Assembly: GCA_021186555.1 (NCBI GenBank)
Contig: JAJKFL010000014.1
Coordinates: 36,897,198 to 36,961,197 of the forward strand
DNA length: 64,000 nt
From: Reticulitermes speratus
Taxonomy: Eukaryota > Arthropoda > Insecta > Blattodea > Rhinotermitidae
Direction: 5' to 3'
The stretch's first letter is position 1, and each line of letters opens with the position of its first letter. The position numbers and the translations under genes are program-made. Shown here one piece after another: positions 43,023 to 51,930 of the stretch. The notes beneath the pieces were generated by a model. It saw only the letters and a program-made list of their open reading frames with translations, was not told the DNA's origin and ran no database searches.

Positions 43023-43083
43023 TTCAGTTTACCAACAAATGCACAAACATAAACTTTTATAGTTTTATTAGTATCGTTGTATT

Positions 43084-43123
43084 CCCCTACACGTGTTTCG
43101 GTCCGTAGACCATCTTCAGGGGG
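43084..43123 (-). ncRNA. hammerhead-like motif, left arm
   Basis: Stem I cccc/gggg, CTGAAGA, extra T, stem II GGTC/GACC with loop TACG, GAAA, stem III ACACGTGT, position 17 = A. Confidence 0.73.
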
Positions 43124-43292
43124 TAAATAGGCTACTACACTTCACATCGCATGTTAAAAGGGCCCAAAGAGCACATTTGTCTCAGTAATAAGTTATAAAA
43201 ATAAGTTACATAAGTTTTATAACTTATTACTGAGACAAATGTGCTCTTTGGGCCCTTTTAACATGCGATGTTAAGTGTAGTAGCCTATTTAC

Positions 43293-43332
43293 CCCCCTGA
43301 AGATGGTCTACGGACCGAAACACGTGTAGGGG
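43293..43332 (+). ncRNA. hammerhead-like motif, right arm
   Basis: Identical in plan to 43084-43123: cccc, CTGAAGA at 43297-43303, T, GGTC-TACG-GACC, GAAA, ACACGTGT, A at 43328, gggg. Confidence 0.75.
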
Positions 43333-43624
43333 AATACCATACTAATAAAACTATAAAAGTTTATGTTTGTACATTTGTTGGTAAACTGAATAATGGAAGC
43401 AGAAGTTTCATTTTAATGTTGGTAACCAGGAACAAGAAGACAGACTATACGGTCACATAACACAGAACAAAATCCAAATTCATAATTCTGAAGATTCATC
43501 GCCCTTCAATCAGGTCACTACAGAGCACACAAGAAGTCTGAGGTGGAACTTCAATACACTATTATAAACACGTATGAAACTTCACGAATTTCATTACGGT
43601 TGGAACAGTGCTATTTTCATTCTA

Positions 43625-43700
43625 ACACTTAACACTGTGTCACGTGAATAATATCGTTTCGAAGGAACACACTGCTTCCACCTTCAGGGTCATATTATGG
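43625..43700 (+). repeat. C-family half element
   Basis: atcgtttcgaaggaacacac, then gcttccaccttcagggtcat, one C arm. Confidence 0.4.
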
Positions 43701-43794
43701 GTTTCAAAATACACTCGCGACACACCAAATGTACGCAGGTATGCTAAAAAGCAATGCCTCGGCGTTTTTATTTGGAAATAGGTACACATATTTA

Positions 43795-43950
43795 GATAAA
43801 ACCACCCGTTGGTTTGGATTAGTCCGCGGGCCACACGTGGGAAAAATAATAAGTCGTATACCTAACCGCCTAAATTACTGTGTAATTTTTATGGTACATA
43901 CATAATTTAATGATGTGGCCGTGGGCCGTATAATACAACGTGATGGAGTG
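43795..43950 (+). mobile_element. hAT-like non-autonomous fragment (H3)
   Basis: ccgcgggccacacgtgggaa, tgtgtaatttttatggtaca, gtggccgtgggccgtataat. Homologous to 7630-7805. Confidence 0.55.
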
Positions 43951-44067
43951 AGCGTTGGACATCGATGGTCTAACGACTTGAAGGCCGTCAGATTCCAGAA
44001 AACTAAATCGTTACGGCCACAGCAGTAAGAACTTAAATTCTCACGTACTGTACATTTATCTTAAAAT

Positions 44068-44256
44068 TACAGTCGAACTCGGTTATAACGTCACTAAGGG
44101 GACTGAATATTTTGTGTCGTTATAAACGAGTGTTGTTAAAACCGAGCAGTGTAACGTTATGGTTAACAGTGAGGAATTAATTTGTACCACAGAATATCTG
44201 TCGCTACAGATGAGGTGTCGTATAAACCGAAGTCGTTATAAGCGGGTTCCAGTGTA
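44068..44256. mobile_element. pogo-type MITE (second copy)
   Basis: 189 bp. Left end cagtcgaactcggttataac, right end cgttataagcgggttccagtg, TA on both sides. Internal aacagtgaggaattaattt-type sequence is the inverse of that in 8491-8674. Confidence 0.88.
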
Positions 44257-44259
44257 TGT

Positions 44260-44410
44260 GAGATTTCAGGGCGGTGCCTATGAAGATGACAGCATTCTGG
44301 GATATGACGCGGTGACCAAGGTTTCAGGTATCATCTGACGTTGAGGCAGTATGTACCAAACTACGCGACTTCACCTCCCAGAAGGCAGCAGTCATAACAA
44401 AAATCAGGGT
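44260..44410. repeat. B/C-like fragment
   Basis: cattctgggatatgacgcgg and a later ctacgcgacttcacctccca look like decayed outer arms of a B/C palindrome. Confidence 0.4.
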
Positions 44411-44489
44411 CGCCTTCATTTTTCTGCAGACACACCACTGGAGTAAAACAATATTAAATGCTATTTAACAAAGCTGTGAGCTGCTAACA

Positions 44490-44697
44490 ATAGTACAGTC
44501 TGTGACAGACGAAGGAACGTGTGTCAAGCGTTGGTGGTATGAGATTGAAAAGGTAATAAAAACAAGTACTTGGAGAAAACCCCTGTTCCAGTGACATTCA
44601 TTGTACCACAAGTCTCACGTGGACTGACCCGGTATCGAAGCCGGGACTCGGCAGAGACAGGCCGGCGAATAACCGCCCGGGCCACGGCACGGCCAAC
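44490..44697 (-). mobile_element. S5 SINE
   Basis: Reverse of S5: tctgtgacagacgaaggaac, tacttggagaaaacccctgt, cacgtggactgacccggtat (near the B box) and ggcgaataaccgcccgggcc (head with A box). Confidence 0.8.
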
Positions 44698-44699
44698 GA

Positions 44700-45262
44700 A
44701 AAACAGAAACCCCCAATGTTATGGAGTAGAGAATTAAAATTGAAGAGAGTAAGTACTGCAGCATGCTAACGGGCGTCAGTTGAGCAAGTCTGTTTATAAA
44801 TGTCAAGACAACCAGTCCCAACGAATTACAAAGTTAGGGAGGTATGTGGGTAAAACCGGACTTTCAATGCCTCATTACCTGTCGGCCCTTGTACCTACAG
44901 ATAAAAGAAACCCCTAGGCTTTCCACGGCTGTTAAAAGGTTTAAAAAGGTACGCAAATTATTCCGGATAAAAGACACCAGAAATAGGGAAATTCCAGCCA
45001 TGTATTAAAATTTAATATCTACATAAGGATATACATGTCTACAGTGGGCATGGAAGATTCTTTTATAATTCCTTCAGCTCTTAGTTTGTTGAAGACTAAT
45101 GCACCATAGGACCTCTCGGCCATCAGCCTGTCTTGTCTCCTACAATAACAACAACCTTACAATCACTGGAAGAATTCACGGAATGTAATACTTTCAACGC
45201 CAATTGTACCCAAAATAGTTAATGGCAAAAGCAAACCTGCCACTGTGCCTCAGCATCACACA
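44700..45262. other. no recognised feature
   Basis: No family or gene recognised. Confidence 0.5.
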
Positions 45263-45273
45263 ATGAAGACGTA

Positions 45274-45565
45274 AGGTGAAAGGTAAAGGCCACCCTAGAA
45301 CAGGCAAGGAAGGCGCAGAGAGGGAGTAGAGGTATGGTTCTATTCTTTCTTTAACCTCGGCGCTAGATGGGGGGTGGGTGGTCAACGCCACGCCCCGGCC
45401 GCTTTAACCCCGGGAAAGAGAAACGGTACCCGTTGTACAGGAGGCTGGATGGGCCCCGGGGCCGGTCTGGAAAGTTGCAGAAAATCTCACCCGCAACGGG
45501 ATTCGATCCCCGGATCGTCTAGCCCGTAGCGAGTCACTACACCAAATACGAAATCCCGGCCCACA
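45274..45565 (-). mobile_element. S2 SINE, full length
   Basis: Complete S2 in reverse: the 3' end at 45290 (ctagaacaggcaagg), the reversed B box gggattcgatccccggatcg and the head at 45540-45563 (aatcccggcc). aagacgta flanks it at 45266-45273 and 45566-45573. Confidence 0.92.
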
Positions 45566-45579
45566 AAGACGTATGAAAA

Positions 45580-45945
45580 ATGGAAGTACAGCTCTGTCCA
45601 TCCTTCACCTCGGTATTAAATGAAGGTTAAAGCCCCGGCCGCTTTACCCCGAGACATAAAGCCTCACATAACTACAAGACAGGTGGTTGAGTGCACCTCA
45701 TCTGGGCGCTGTAAAAGTAACGGTAAAGGTGTCCCTGTACACGCCACGAAAACATGTAAAAGTACTGCTGACAGCACTATATGGAGGTGAGTGGTCAGCT
45801 TCACGCCCCGACCACTTTACCTCCAGGTAAAAAGCCCCTGGAACCCACTGAAGAGGTAGCAGGGTTGGCCCCAAAGCCGGTCTGGAAGTTTCTCAGAAGA
45901 GAAAAATTCCCCTGCCTTGAAAAGAGAATATCTCTGGCCCTCCCC
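45580..45945 (-). mobile_element. S2/S6 SINE fragments in series
   Basis: 45585-45675 holds cctcggtattaaatgaaggt and agccccggccgctttacccc. 45735-45935 is an S6 copy (aggtgagtggtcagcttcac, gccggtctggaagtttctca, agaagagaaaaattcccctg). Both are minus strand. Confidence 0.72.
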
Positions 45946-46149
45946 AGCATGTAAACCAGGTCACCTACCGTGACTACGTTATACCAACAGTCTTCTGCTC
46001 TGAAAAGAAATAAGTTCGAGTACGGGTTCGTGTAAATTAGGAGCTGCAGTAGGCTACAAGACATTTGAAATTTACACGCAGGTGAGATTTAACTGCGACC
46101 TGCGTCATGACGTTAGTGACGTAGGCATAAACTAACGTTTCGGAGATGA

Positions 46150-46358
46150 GATCTGCGCTCTTCTGGGACATTACGCAGCGTCGAGTGTGTAATCCTTTAC
46201 CGACGATTCGGGACAACGTATCGGTCCCATCTTAACCCTTGAAGATGGGACCGATGCGTTGTCCCGAAACGTCGGTACAGGATTACACACTCGACGCTCC
46301 ATAATATCCCAGAATAGCGCAGATCTCATCAACATCGCGGCGAAAGCCTGAAATCACG
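46150..46358 (+). mobile_element. B-family palindromic MITE, full
   Basis: gatctgcgctcttctgggac mirrors tcccagaatagcgcagatct; inner ccgacgattcgggacaacg mirrors cgttgtcccgaaacgtcgg. The centre is ccatcttaacccttgaagatgg, nearly a perfect hairpin. Tail catcaacatcgcggcgaaag. Confidence 0.92.
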
Positions 46359-46561
46359 GATAATGTTTCGGAGAAATATATTGCCTGCATCTTAAGGACA
46401 GAAGCAAGGATATACTGTACACAGCAGCAAAAAAATCAAATACAGCTTTTGATGCAGACCACCCTACATTAAATTCTATGGAAATTAGTATTTGCGAAGA
46501 TTAAAAGTGACGGTCGCAGGACATACAAAACCTCCCGGCAGCAGATTCATTTCACACAGAT

Positions 46562-46752
46562 GGTGCTGAGAACACGTGAAATAAGGTCCGTGCTGAGAAC
46601 ACGTGAAATAAGGTCCGTGCTGAGAACACGTGAAATAAGGTCCGTGCTGAGAACACGTGAAATAAGGTCCGTGCTGAGAACACGTGAAATAAGGTCCGTG
46701 CTGAGAACACGTGAAATAAGGTCCGTGCTGAGAACACGTGAAATAAGGTCCG
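46562..46752 (+). repeat. 27-bp tandem repeat, seven copies
   Basis: Seven essentially identical copies of a 27-bp unit beginning gtgctgagaacacgtgaaat. The length is a multiple of three with no stop in three frames, so it yields repetitive phantom proteins on both strands. It contains cacgtg (an E-box-like hexamer) once per unit. Confidence 0.96.
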
Positions 46753-46824
46753 ACCCAAAAGAATTCACATTTATTTGCTTACTTATCGACAGTCTTAGTA
46801 TCTCGTAATGCGAAGAATATCTGG

Positions 46825-47150
46825 GCGTTCAAATCAAGGGCAATCAGATGGGAAGGGCATGTGGCACGTATGAAGGAGAGAAAAGCATAGAGGTTTTGGT
46901 GGGGAAACCTGAAGTAAAAAGGAAATTTGGAACATCCAGGCGTAGAAGGGAGAGTAATATTAAACTACATCTCAAATAAATAGAACATGAGGGCTCAGAC
47001 TGGATATTGCACAGGACAGGGACATGTAACGGGCTGTTGTGTGCACGGTAACGAACCATCGGGCTGCATAAAATGCGGAGAATGTCTTGCTTAACTGCGG
47101 AACTGTTAGCTTCTCAAGAAGGACCCTGCTTCATAAAGGTAGTTAATAAG
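46825..47150 (+). pseudogene. L1 LINE C-terminus and 3' UTR
   Basis: IRWEGHVARMKERKA, then with frameshifts a block equivalent to GRPRRRW, then gggacatgtaacgggctgtt and gcggagaatgtcttgctt of the 3' end to ctcaagaaggaccctgcttc. Dead fragment. Confidence 0.8.
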
Positions 47151-47274
47151 CGTCGTATATGTGAATAGTGACCAAAACTGCCGTGTCGTAATTCGAGGCA
47201 ATATCCCGGCATTTACCTCCATAATCTGAGAAAAGCAACAAATAAAACCCCGTTCACGGTAGTGTGCGGGGTGA

Positions 47275-47345
47275 AATTTGAACCCGAGACTACCAGATTA
47301 CGATGCAGGTACACGCAAGCATTAAACGGCCATGTTGCGTTCCTG
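47275..47345 (-). mobile_element. possible tRNA-like segment
   Basis: The reverse strand contains gtctcgggttcaaatttcac, a B-box-like motif, with a weak A-box candidate 45 bp before. No body recognised. Confidence 0.3.
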
Positions 47346-47510
47346 TGCCTCTGTATGTGACACGTGAAAAATAGAAATCAGCCTTCCAAAGCCGACAACA
47401 TAATCGAACTTCATATTTGTACCGTACATTTTTCTTGATTACATAAAATCGTGATCCGCCAAATGTACACTCTTTATTATCTGCTATTTAATACAGTTTA
47501 TATTAAAAAT

Positions 47511-47555
47511 AGTCCAACATGTTTCGAACTATGTTACAGTTTATCTTCAGGGACT
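47511..47555 (-). ncRNA. hammerhead-like ribozyme motif
   Basis: Stem I agtcc/ggact (5 bp), CTGAAGA, two extra bases, stem II AACT/AGTT with a 7-base loop, one unpaired C, GAAA, ACATGT, position 17 = T. The core is complete but the stem II junction is looser than in other copies. Confidence 0.58.
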
Positions 47556-47588
47556 CAATTGTTTATTACACCAGCTATAGACGTATGG

Positions 47589-47998
47589 GCCGATCCCACT
47601 GGCCGCGCGGTCTTAGGCGTGGGTCTACGGCCGCTCGCTTACTGGGATTGTGGGTTCGAATCCCACCGGGGGCATGGATGTTTGTGTTGTGTTTGTCGTA
47701 AGGACGGTAATATGGAACGTAAAGTGACATGAAGGACGAAAGGATTTAAACAGTACAAAAATGGATCAAAGGGGAAAACCCCCGGACAGACAAAAAAAAA
47801 AAAAACCCCACCGGGGGCATGGATGTCTGTCTCTTGTGAGTGTTGTGTGTTGTCAGGTAGAGGTCTCTGCGACGGGCTGGTCACTCGTCCAGAGGAGTCC
47901 TACCGATTGTGGTGTGTCTAAAAAGTGTGATCGTGAGGCCTCGAAAAATGAGGCGGCCTAGGCCCCCAAGGGGCTGTCGAGCCATAGGGGGGAAAAAA
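47589..47998 (+). mobile_element. S3 SINE composite (two 3' modules in series)
   Basis: A complete S3 head (47589-47690; B box gggttcgaatccc) leads into an alternative 3' module (gtaaggacggtaatatggaa to cccccggacagac) ending in A14 at 47792-47805. Immediately after, ccaccgggggcatgg restarts S3 from just after the B box and runs through the usual 3' module to gctgtcgagccatag. The same kind of junction is seen at 50640. Confidence 0.88.
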
Positions 47999-48329
47999 GT
48001 ATGGTACTCGTTAAAATATATAAGTTAGGTAGACAAAATGTCGCTAACTGTGTTGAGTTTGTGGTCACAATTGTTAATATAAACTGTATTAAATAGAAGA
48101 TAATAAAGAGTGTACATTTGTCGGATCACAATTTTATGTAACATAATCGAAATTAATACAACCTCAGTATTCCCATAAAAAAAATGCTCATTAAACTCTC
48201 ATTAACTATGCATCAACATTTAACTTGCACATCTGGTTCCCAACTAACACATGGTGAAGATTCGAGTCTCCTTGCATTTACTTCTAAGAGTGTTATCTAA
48301 AACGCTCTCAAGTGCTAAAATTATATAGC

Positions 48330-48515
48330 GTCTGTGACAGACGAATGTATCGAGGATTAGTAGAAAGACGACATGGGAAAACCGAAGTGGGCCTACGCGG
48401 AAGAAAAAAACTGTCCCAGTGTCTTTACCCACCACAAATCTTACATGGACTGACCTAGGATCGCAACAGAGACTGCAATGAGAGGCCGGCGACTAAGTCC
48501 CTGAAATATGGCACA
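48330..48515 (-). mobile_element. S5 SINE
   Basis: Reverse of S5: cgtctgtgacagacgaatgt, gtcccagtgtctttacccac, acatggactgacctaggat and gccggcgactaagtccctga. Confidence 0.78.
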
Positions 48516-48534
48516 ACCTCTTCTGTGTTGACAA

Positions 48535-48740
48535 GCCGTCTAAATGGATAATTAGTTTCCGACGTTTCGAAAAACTGTATTGCCTTCAACTTCAGGGTAT
48601 TGGACTACTTGACATTGAAGATGAAGGCAATACGGTCCCCTCGAAACGTCAGGAACTACTTACCCAACGACACGGGGTAACACTGTCAGACTTAAATCTT
48701 CAGCAACACAGCTGTGAGAAGCATCAAAATCATCAAAACA
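48535..48740. mobile_element. C-family palindromic element
   Basis: Left ttccgacgtttcgaaaaact and gccttcaacttcagggtat mirror right gaagatgaaggcaatac and cctcgaaacgtcaggaac. The right flank carries cagcaacacagctgtgagaa. Confidence 0.75.
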
Positions 48741-48867
48741 CGATTCTGATGTTATATCACCAAAGAATTTTTTTCTATTAAAACAGCCCCAACAAATCTC
48801 CATCTCACTCAAGGGCCAAGTCGGAAAATGATGGGGCTGTTTTAATAACAGAATGTTTGGTTTTCAA

Positions 48868-49720
48868 GCGCGTTCGCAAAATTGCGAAAAGCGGCTATTA
48901 GGTTCATGTTTGTCTGCCTGTCGGCATGGAACAACTTCGCTCCTACCGGACGGATTTTCACGAAATCTGATACCTGAAGATTTCTTCTAAAGTCTGTCGA
49001 GAAAATTTAAGTTTCATTAAAATCTGACAAGAATTACGAGTACTTTACGTGTAGACCTATGTACATTTATGATGATAAAGGTACAAGGTAAAGCAATCCC
49101 ATTACAGGCATGGACAAGCCCTTAAGGTTCCAGGAGGTTGAGGCTCCCAGATTCCTAGACAATCGGCACATCAAGGTGGTAAGGCTGTCAGCCCTACGCA
49201 CCGACCGCCTTTACCCCCCCCCCCCCCCCCCCCCCCAAGGAAATATTCATGGAACTCATTTCTGTTAGAGGCTGAGTCGACCCCAAGGCCATAATGCGAC
49301 CGAAAGGCTTTATGTCAATGAAAACTTCCAATGACCCCATCGGGAATCTAACCCGCGACCTTCCGGCTTGTAGCGCAGTGCCTCAACCAACTGCGCCATT
49401 GCGTGCCCACCATTTATATCTCGCTTAAATTCTTCTTACGATGCGAAATGTTTCAGACAAAAGTTGCAGGGAAAATCAAAACACACATTTAATGTCCAAT
49501 TAATTTTCTCCGTGCCGTTTATTAGATAATATGTAAAACTATGGTACAGCCACACAGGCCACAGATGACAATATAACACGGCGCATGCGCTTTGCATGCT
49601 GGATAACTAAGGCTACAGCCACACACTCATAATATTTAATACTTATGGCTTTTCAACTGCTACAATGGTTACGCGAACGCGCCTTAAATGTTACGCTATA
49701 CGTACACTGCCTGTCTTGCA
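48868..49720 (-). mobile_element. R family element with S1 insertion
   Basis: R sequence 48868-49080 (gcgcgttcgcaaaattgcga, cggattttcacgaaatctga) resumes at 49415-49720 (cgatgcgaaatgtttcagac, ggccacagatgacaatataa, ggttacgcgaacgcgcctta, acactgcctgtcttg). The gap is an S1 SINE. catttatgat and catttatatc at the junctions are the likely target duplication. Confidence 0.9.
49081..49411 (-). mobile_element. S1 SINE with expanded C run
   Basis: Complete S1 in reverse; reversed head at 49385-49408 (aaccaactgcgccattgcgt). The family's short G run (tggggggtaaa) is expanded here to C23 on the plus strand (49214-49236). Confidence 0.9.
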
Positions 49721-49729
49721 CAATGTAAG

Positions 49730-50395
49730 AGTTGTGCTTTGATGGTTGTATGGTTACACAGGTGATCGCCTGTACATCGGTCAACAGCAAATCGCAACAA
49801 GCCGTTTTTGACCGTTGCTAAAGCTTCCCATTAGCTGTCGCCAGTACCTGGTACGTACTTACATTCCGATTTCAAAATTAACCCCCTAAAGACATCCAAA
49901 GGTTTTATGTGACAAGGGTTAAGTAGTTAACGAGTCAGTGTCATTAACAGCAAACAAGACTTAGAACTTCGGACAGTAATAACCGCTAAACCTGCCTGTC
50001 TGTTTGCGGACTACTAGGACCATAGCCATAACTTTATGGGGGGAGGGGGGGGGGGCATATGCCCATCAATATGTTTTCTACCTAAGAAAAGTTTTTTGGC
50101 TACTGAGTTGAAGAGGGGCAAGTAAAATTGGGATGAGAATGGAGGAAAGGGGTGTTATGTATATTAAGGATTGGTCCAAATGAATCATCCCCCTCTTTCT
50201 AACTTAACTACTTAGTAAATTAAAGTTCCTAATACCATGCCCGATTTTGCCCCCCCCCCCCGCCCCCCAATCAATGTTATTAGCCAAGTTACGCCTATGA
50301 CCAGGACATAGAAAATCACCACTGGGCTGGAGGAACGATAATGCTCTAAACACTCATTTAGGTTTGTCAACCTTCCGTGCAATTTATACATATTT
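49730..50395. other. no recognised gene; homopolymer-rich
   Basis: A G-rich run at 50038-50053 and a C-rich run at about 50250-50266. Otherwise unassigned. Confidence 0.5.
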
Positions 50396-50399
50396 TTTT

Positions 50400-50844
50400 C
50401 TATGGCTCGACAGCCCTACATGGGCCTGGGTCTCCTCGTTTCGTCTCGTCGAGGCTTCACGATCACACACATTAGACACACCACAGTCGGTAGGATTTTT
50501 TTTTTTTTTGTCTGTCCGGGGTTATTCCCCGTTGATCCATCTTTATACTATTTAAATCCTTTTCGTCCTTAATGTCACTTTACGTTCCATGCTACCGTCC
50601 TTATACAACAAACACAACACAAACATCCATGCCCCGGGATTTTTTTTTTTTTTTTTGGCTGTCGGTTTTTCCCCTTTGATCCATTTTATACTGTTTAAAT
50701 CCTTTCGTCCTTTGTCACTTTACGTTCATATACTGTCTTTATACAAAACACAACACAACATCATGCCCCGTGGGTTTCGAACCACGATCCCAGTAGCGAG
50801 CGCCGAAGACCCACGCCTTAGACCGCACGGCCACTGGGATCGGC
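50400..50844 (-). mobile_element. S3 SINE composite (three units)
   Basis: Minus strand, right to left: full S3 head (50844, reversed gatcccagtggccgtgcggt), alternative 3' module with A-tail (T17 at 50640-50656), then a unit restarting at ccccgggatt/cccggggcatgg with the same alternative module and A-tail (T14 at 50496-50509), then the usual S3 3' end to ctatggctcgacagccctac. Three 3' modules follow one head. Confidence 0.86.
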
Positions 50845-50894
50845 GAATCTACACATATAAACAAGTTTATCGCGAAACAAACTGCACTAATTCA

Positions 50895-50960
50895 TGAACA
50901 TAAAAGCACAACTACATGTTTCGGCTATTATTTATAACAATCTTCATGGAGTATCAATAC
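50895..50960 (-). mobile_element. decayed hammerhead-bearing end
   Basis: On the minus strand AGCCGAAACATGTAG is preserved but the core is ATGAAGA and stem II is weak. Downstream gtgcttttatgttc and agtgcagtttg. Confidence 0.5.
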
Positions 50961-51074
50961 TTAAAGACGTATACAGCGTTATTATACAGCTTTGAGAATT
51001 GTAAATGGTAAAATACATAATGCCAGTATGCTATTAAAACATTAATGTACAATGTTATATAAAAATTATTATAA

Positions 51075-51092
51075 TATAATATATATATATAA
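51075..51092 (+). repeat. (AT)n tract
   Basis: Short AT repeat in AT-rich DNA. Confidence 0.8.
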
Positions 51093-51187
51093 ATTGATAT
51101 TACATTGCTATTGTAGAATCAAAGGTAATATATAAGAGCAAATATAACACATGATAGATAATATCATATATGTTGTCATATTTTAAT

Positions 51188-51425
51188 TACGTGTTCACAA
51201 CAGCCCGCCAACTGAACCTATCCTGAATCAGATCAATCCAGTCCACGCCATCCATCCTATTTCTTGAAGATCCATTTTATTATTATCCTCCCATTACAAG
51301 CCTAGGTCTTCAAAGTGGTTTCCTTCCTTTGGGTTTCACCACCAAACCCTGTATAGACCTCTCCTCCCACCCATACGTGCCACATGCCCCGCCCATCTAA
51401 TTCTTCTTTATGTGATCACCAAAAG
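51188..51425 (-). pseudogene. L1 LINE C-terminal fragment
   Basis: The reverse strand encodes pieces equivalent to GGACGTYGWEERSIQGLV, RPRLVMGG and MDGVDWIDLIQD, the same region as 3154-3525, with frameshifts and stops. Confidence 0.78.
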
Positions 51426-51615
51426 TTATAGTCCTGTATATTCTCATTTTCATACGTATGGGTAGCAAACTGTTACACAAAAGTCTGGACCCAATTGTGG
51501 CAGGCATTCACCGAGTTCAAACTGCTCTTAATTTCTTCATGACTGCAATTTTGATTTGTTAGGGCTGTTCCCCAATTTGATATTATACATTCCGTGCATA
51601 AATCTTATAATCACT

Positions 51616-51930
51616 TATATTCACCAACAAATGCACACAAAAAGATATGAATCATACCTAAGTCTCTCGTTTGTAACTTCATTACTATGATAAATCTTAA
51701 TGTCATCAACGTTGTAACGTTATACTTATAATTCTATAATTTACAATTTTAACATTTTAAGGATCCTAATACTAGGCACTGTACTACCAAGATTGATGTA
51801 TTGGTGCTTATACTCCTTTGCATTTGTAACTCCCTGAGGATGGCACCTCGGTGCCGAAACACGTAGGAGTTTACTAGGACTTATATAGGATTTATATCTT
51901 ACTGTGTGCATTTGTTGTGAATATAACTGT
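51616..51930. mobile_element. HHR-bearing inverted-pair element
   Basis: Left end atattcaccaacaaatgcac mirrors right end gtgcatttgttgtgaatat; tttatatcttactgtg on the right mirrors caaaaagatatga on the left. One hammerhead-like motif lies at the inner end of the right arm. Confidence 0.75.
51828..51871 (+). ncRNA. hammerhead-like ribozyme motif (best copy)
   Basis: Stem I aactcc/ggagtt (6 bp, perfect), CTGAGGA at 51834-51840, extra T, stem II GGCAC/GTGCC closed by CTCG, GAAA at 51856-51859, stem III AC/GT with loop AC, A at 51865. It is the longest fully paired stem I in the window with a complete core. Confidence 0.78.

Larger units (their letters stand above)
43022..43392. mobile_element. 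HHR-bearing foldback element (long palindrome)
   Basis: Arms 43022-43200 and 43212-43392 are inverted copies about 180 bp long with only about 11 bp between, giving a nearly perfect 370-bp palindrome. The outer ends carry ccaacaaatgcacaaacata and tttgtacatttgttgg. Each arm holds one hammerhead-like motif facing outward from the centre. The inner sequence ggcccaaagagcacatttgt is mirrored exactly. Confidence 0.94.
47439..48145. mobile_element. HHR-bearing inverted-pair element containing SINEs
   Basis: Left arm 47439-47508 (ttacataaaatcgtgatccg, actctttattatctgc, atacagtttatatt) is mirrored at 48074-48141. The left side continues into a hammerhead-like motif (47511-47555); the right side lacks it. 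The space between is filled mainly by an S3 composite insertion. Confidence 0.82.

Noticed and set aside
46547-46808. Repetitive proteins from the 27-bp array
   Set aside because: All frames open for the same arithmetic reason; no start context or neighbours support a gene.
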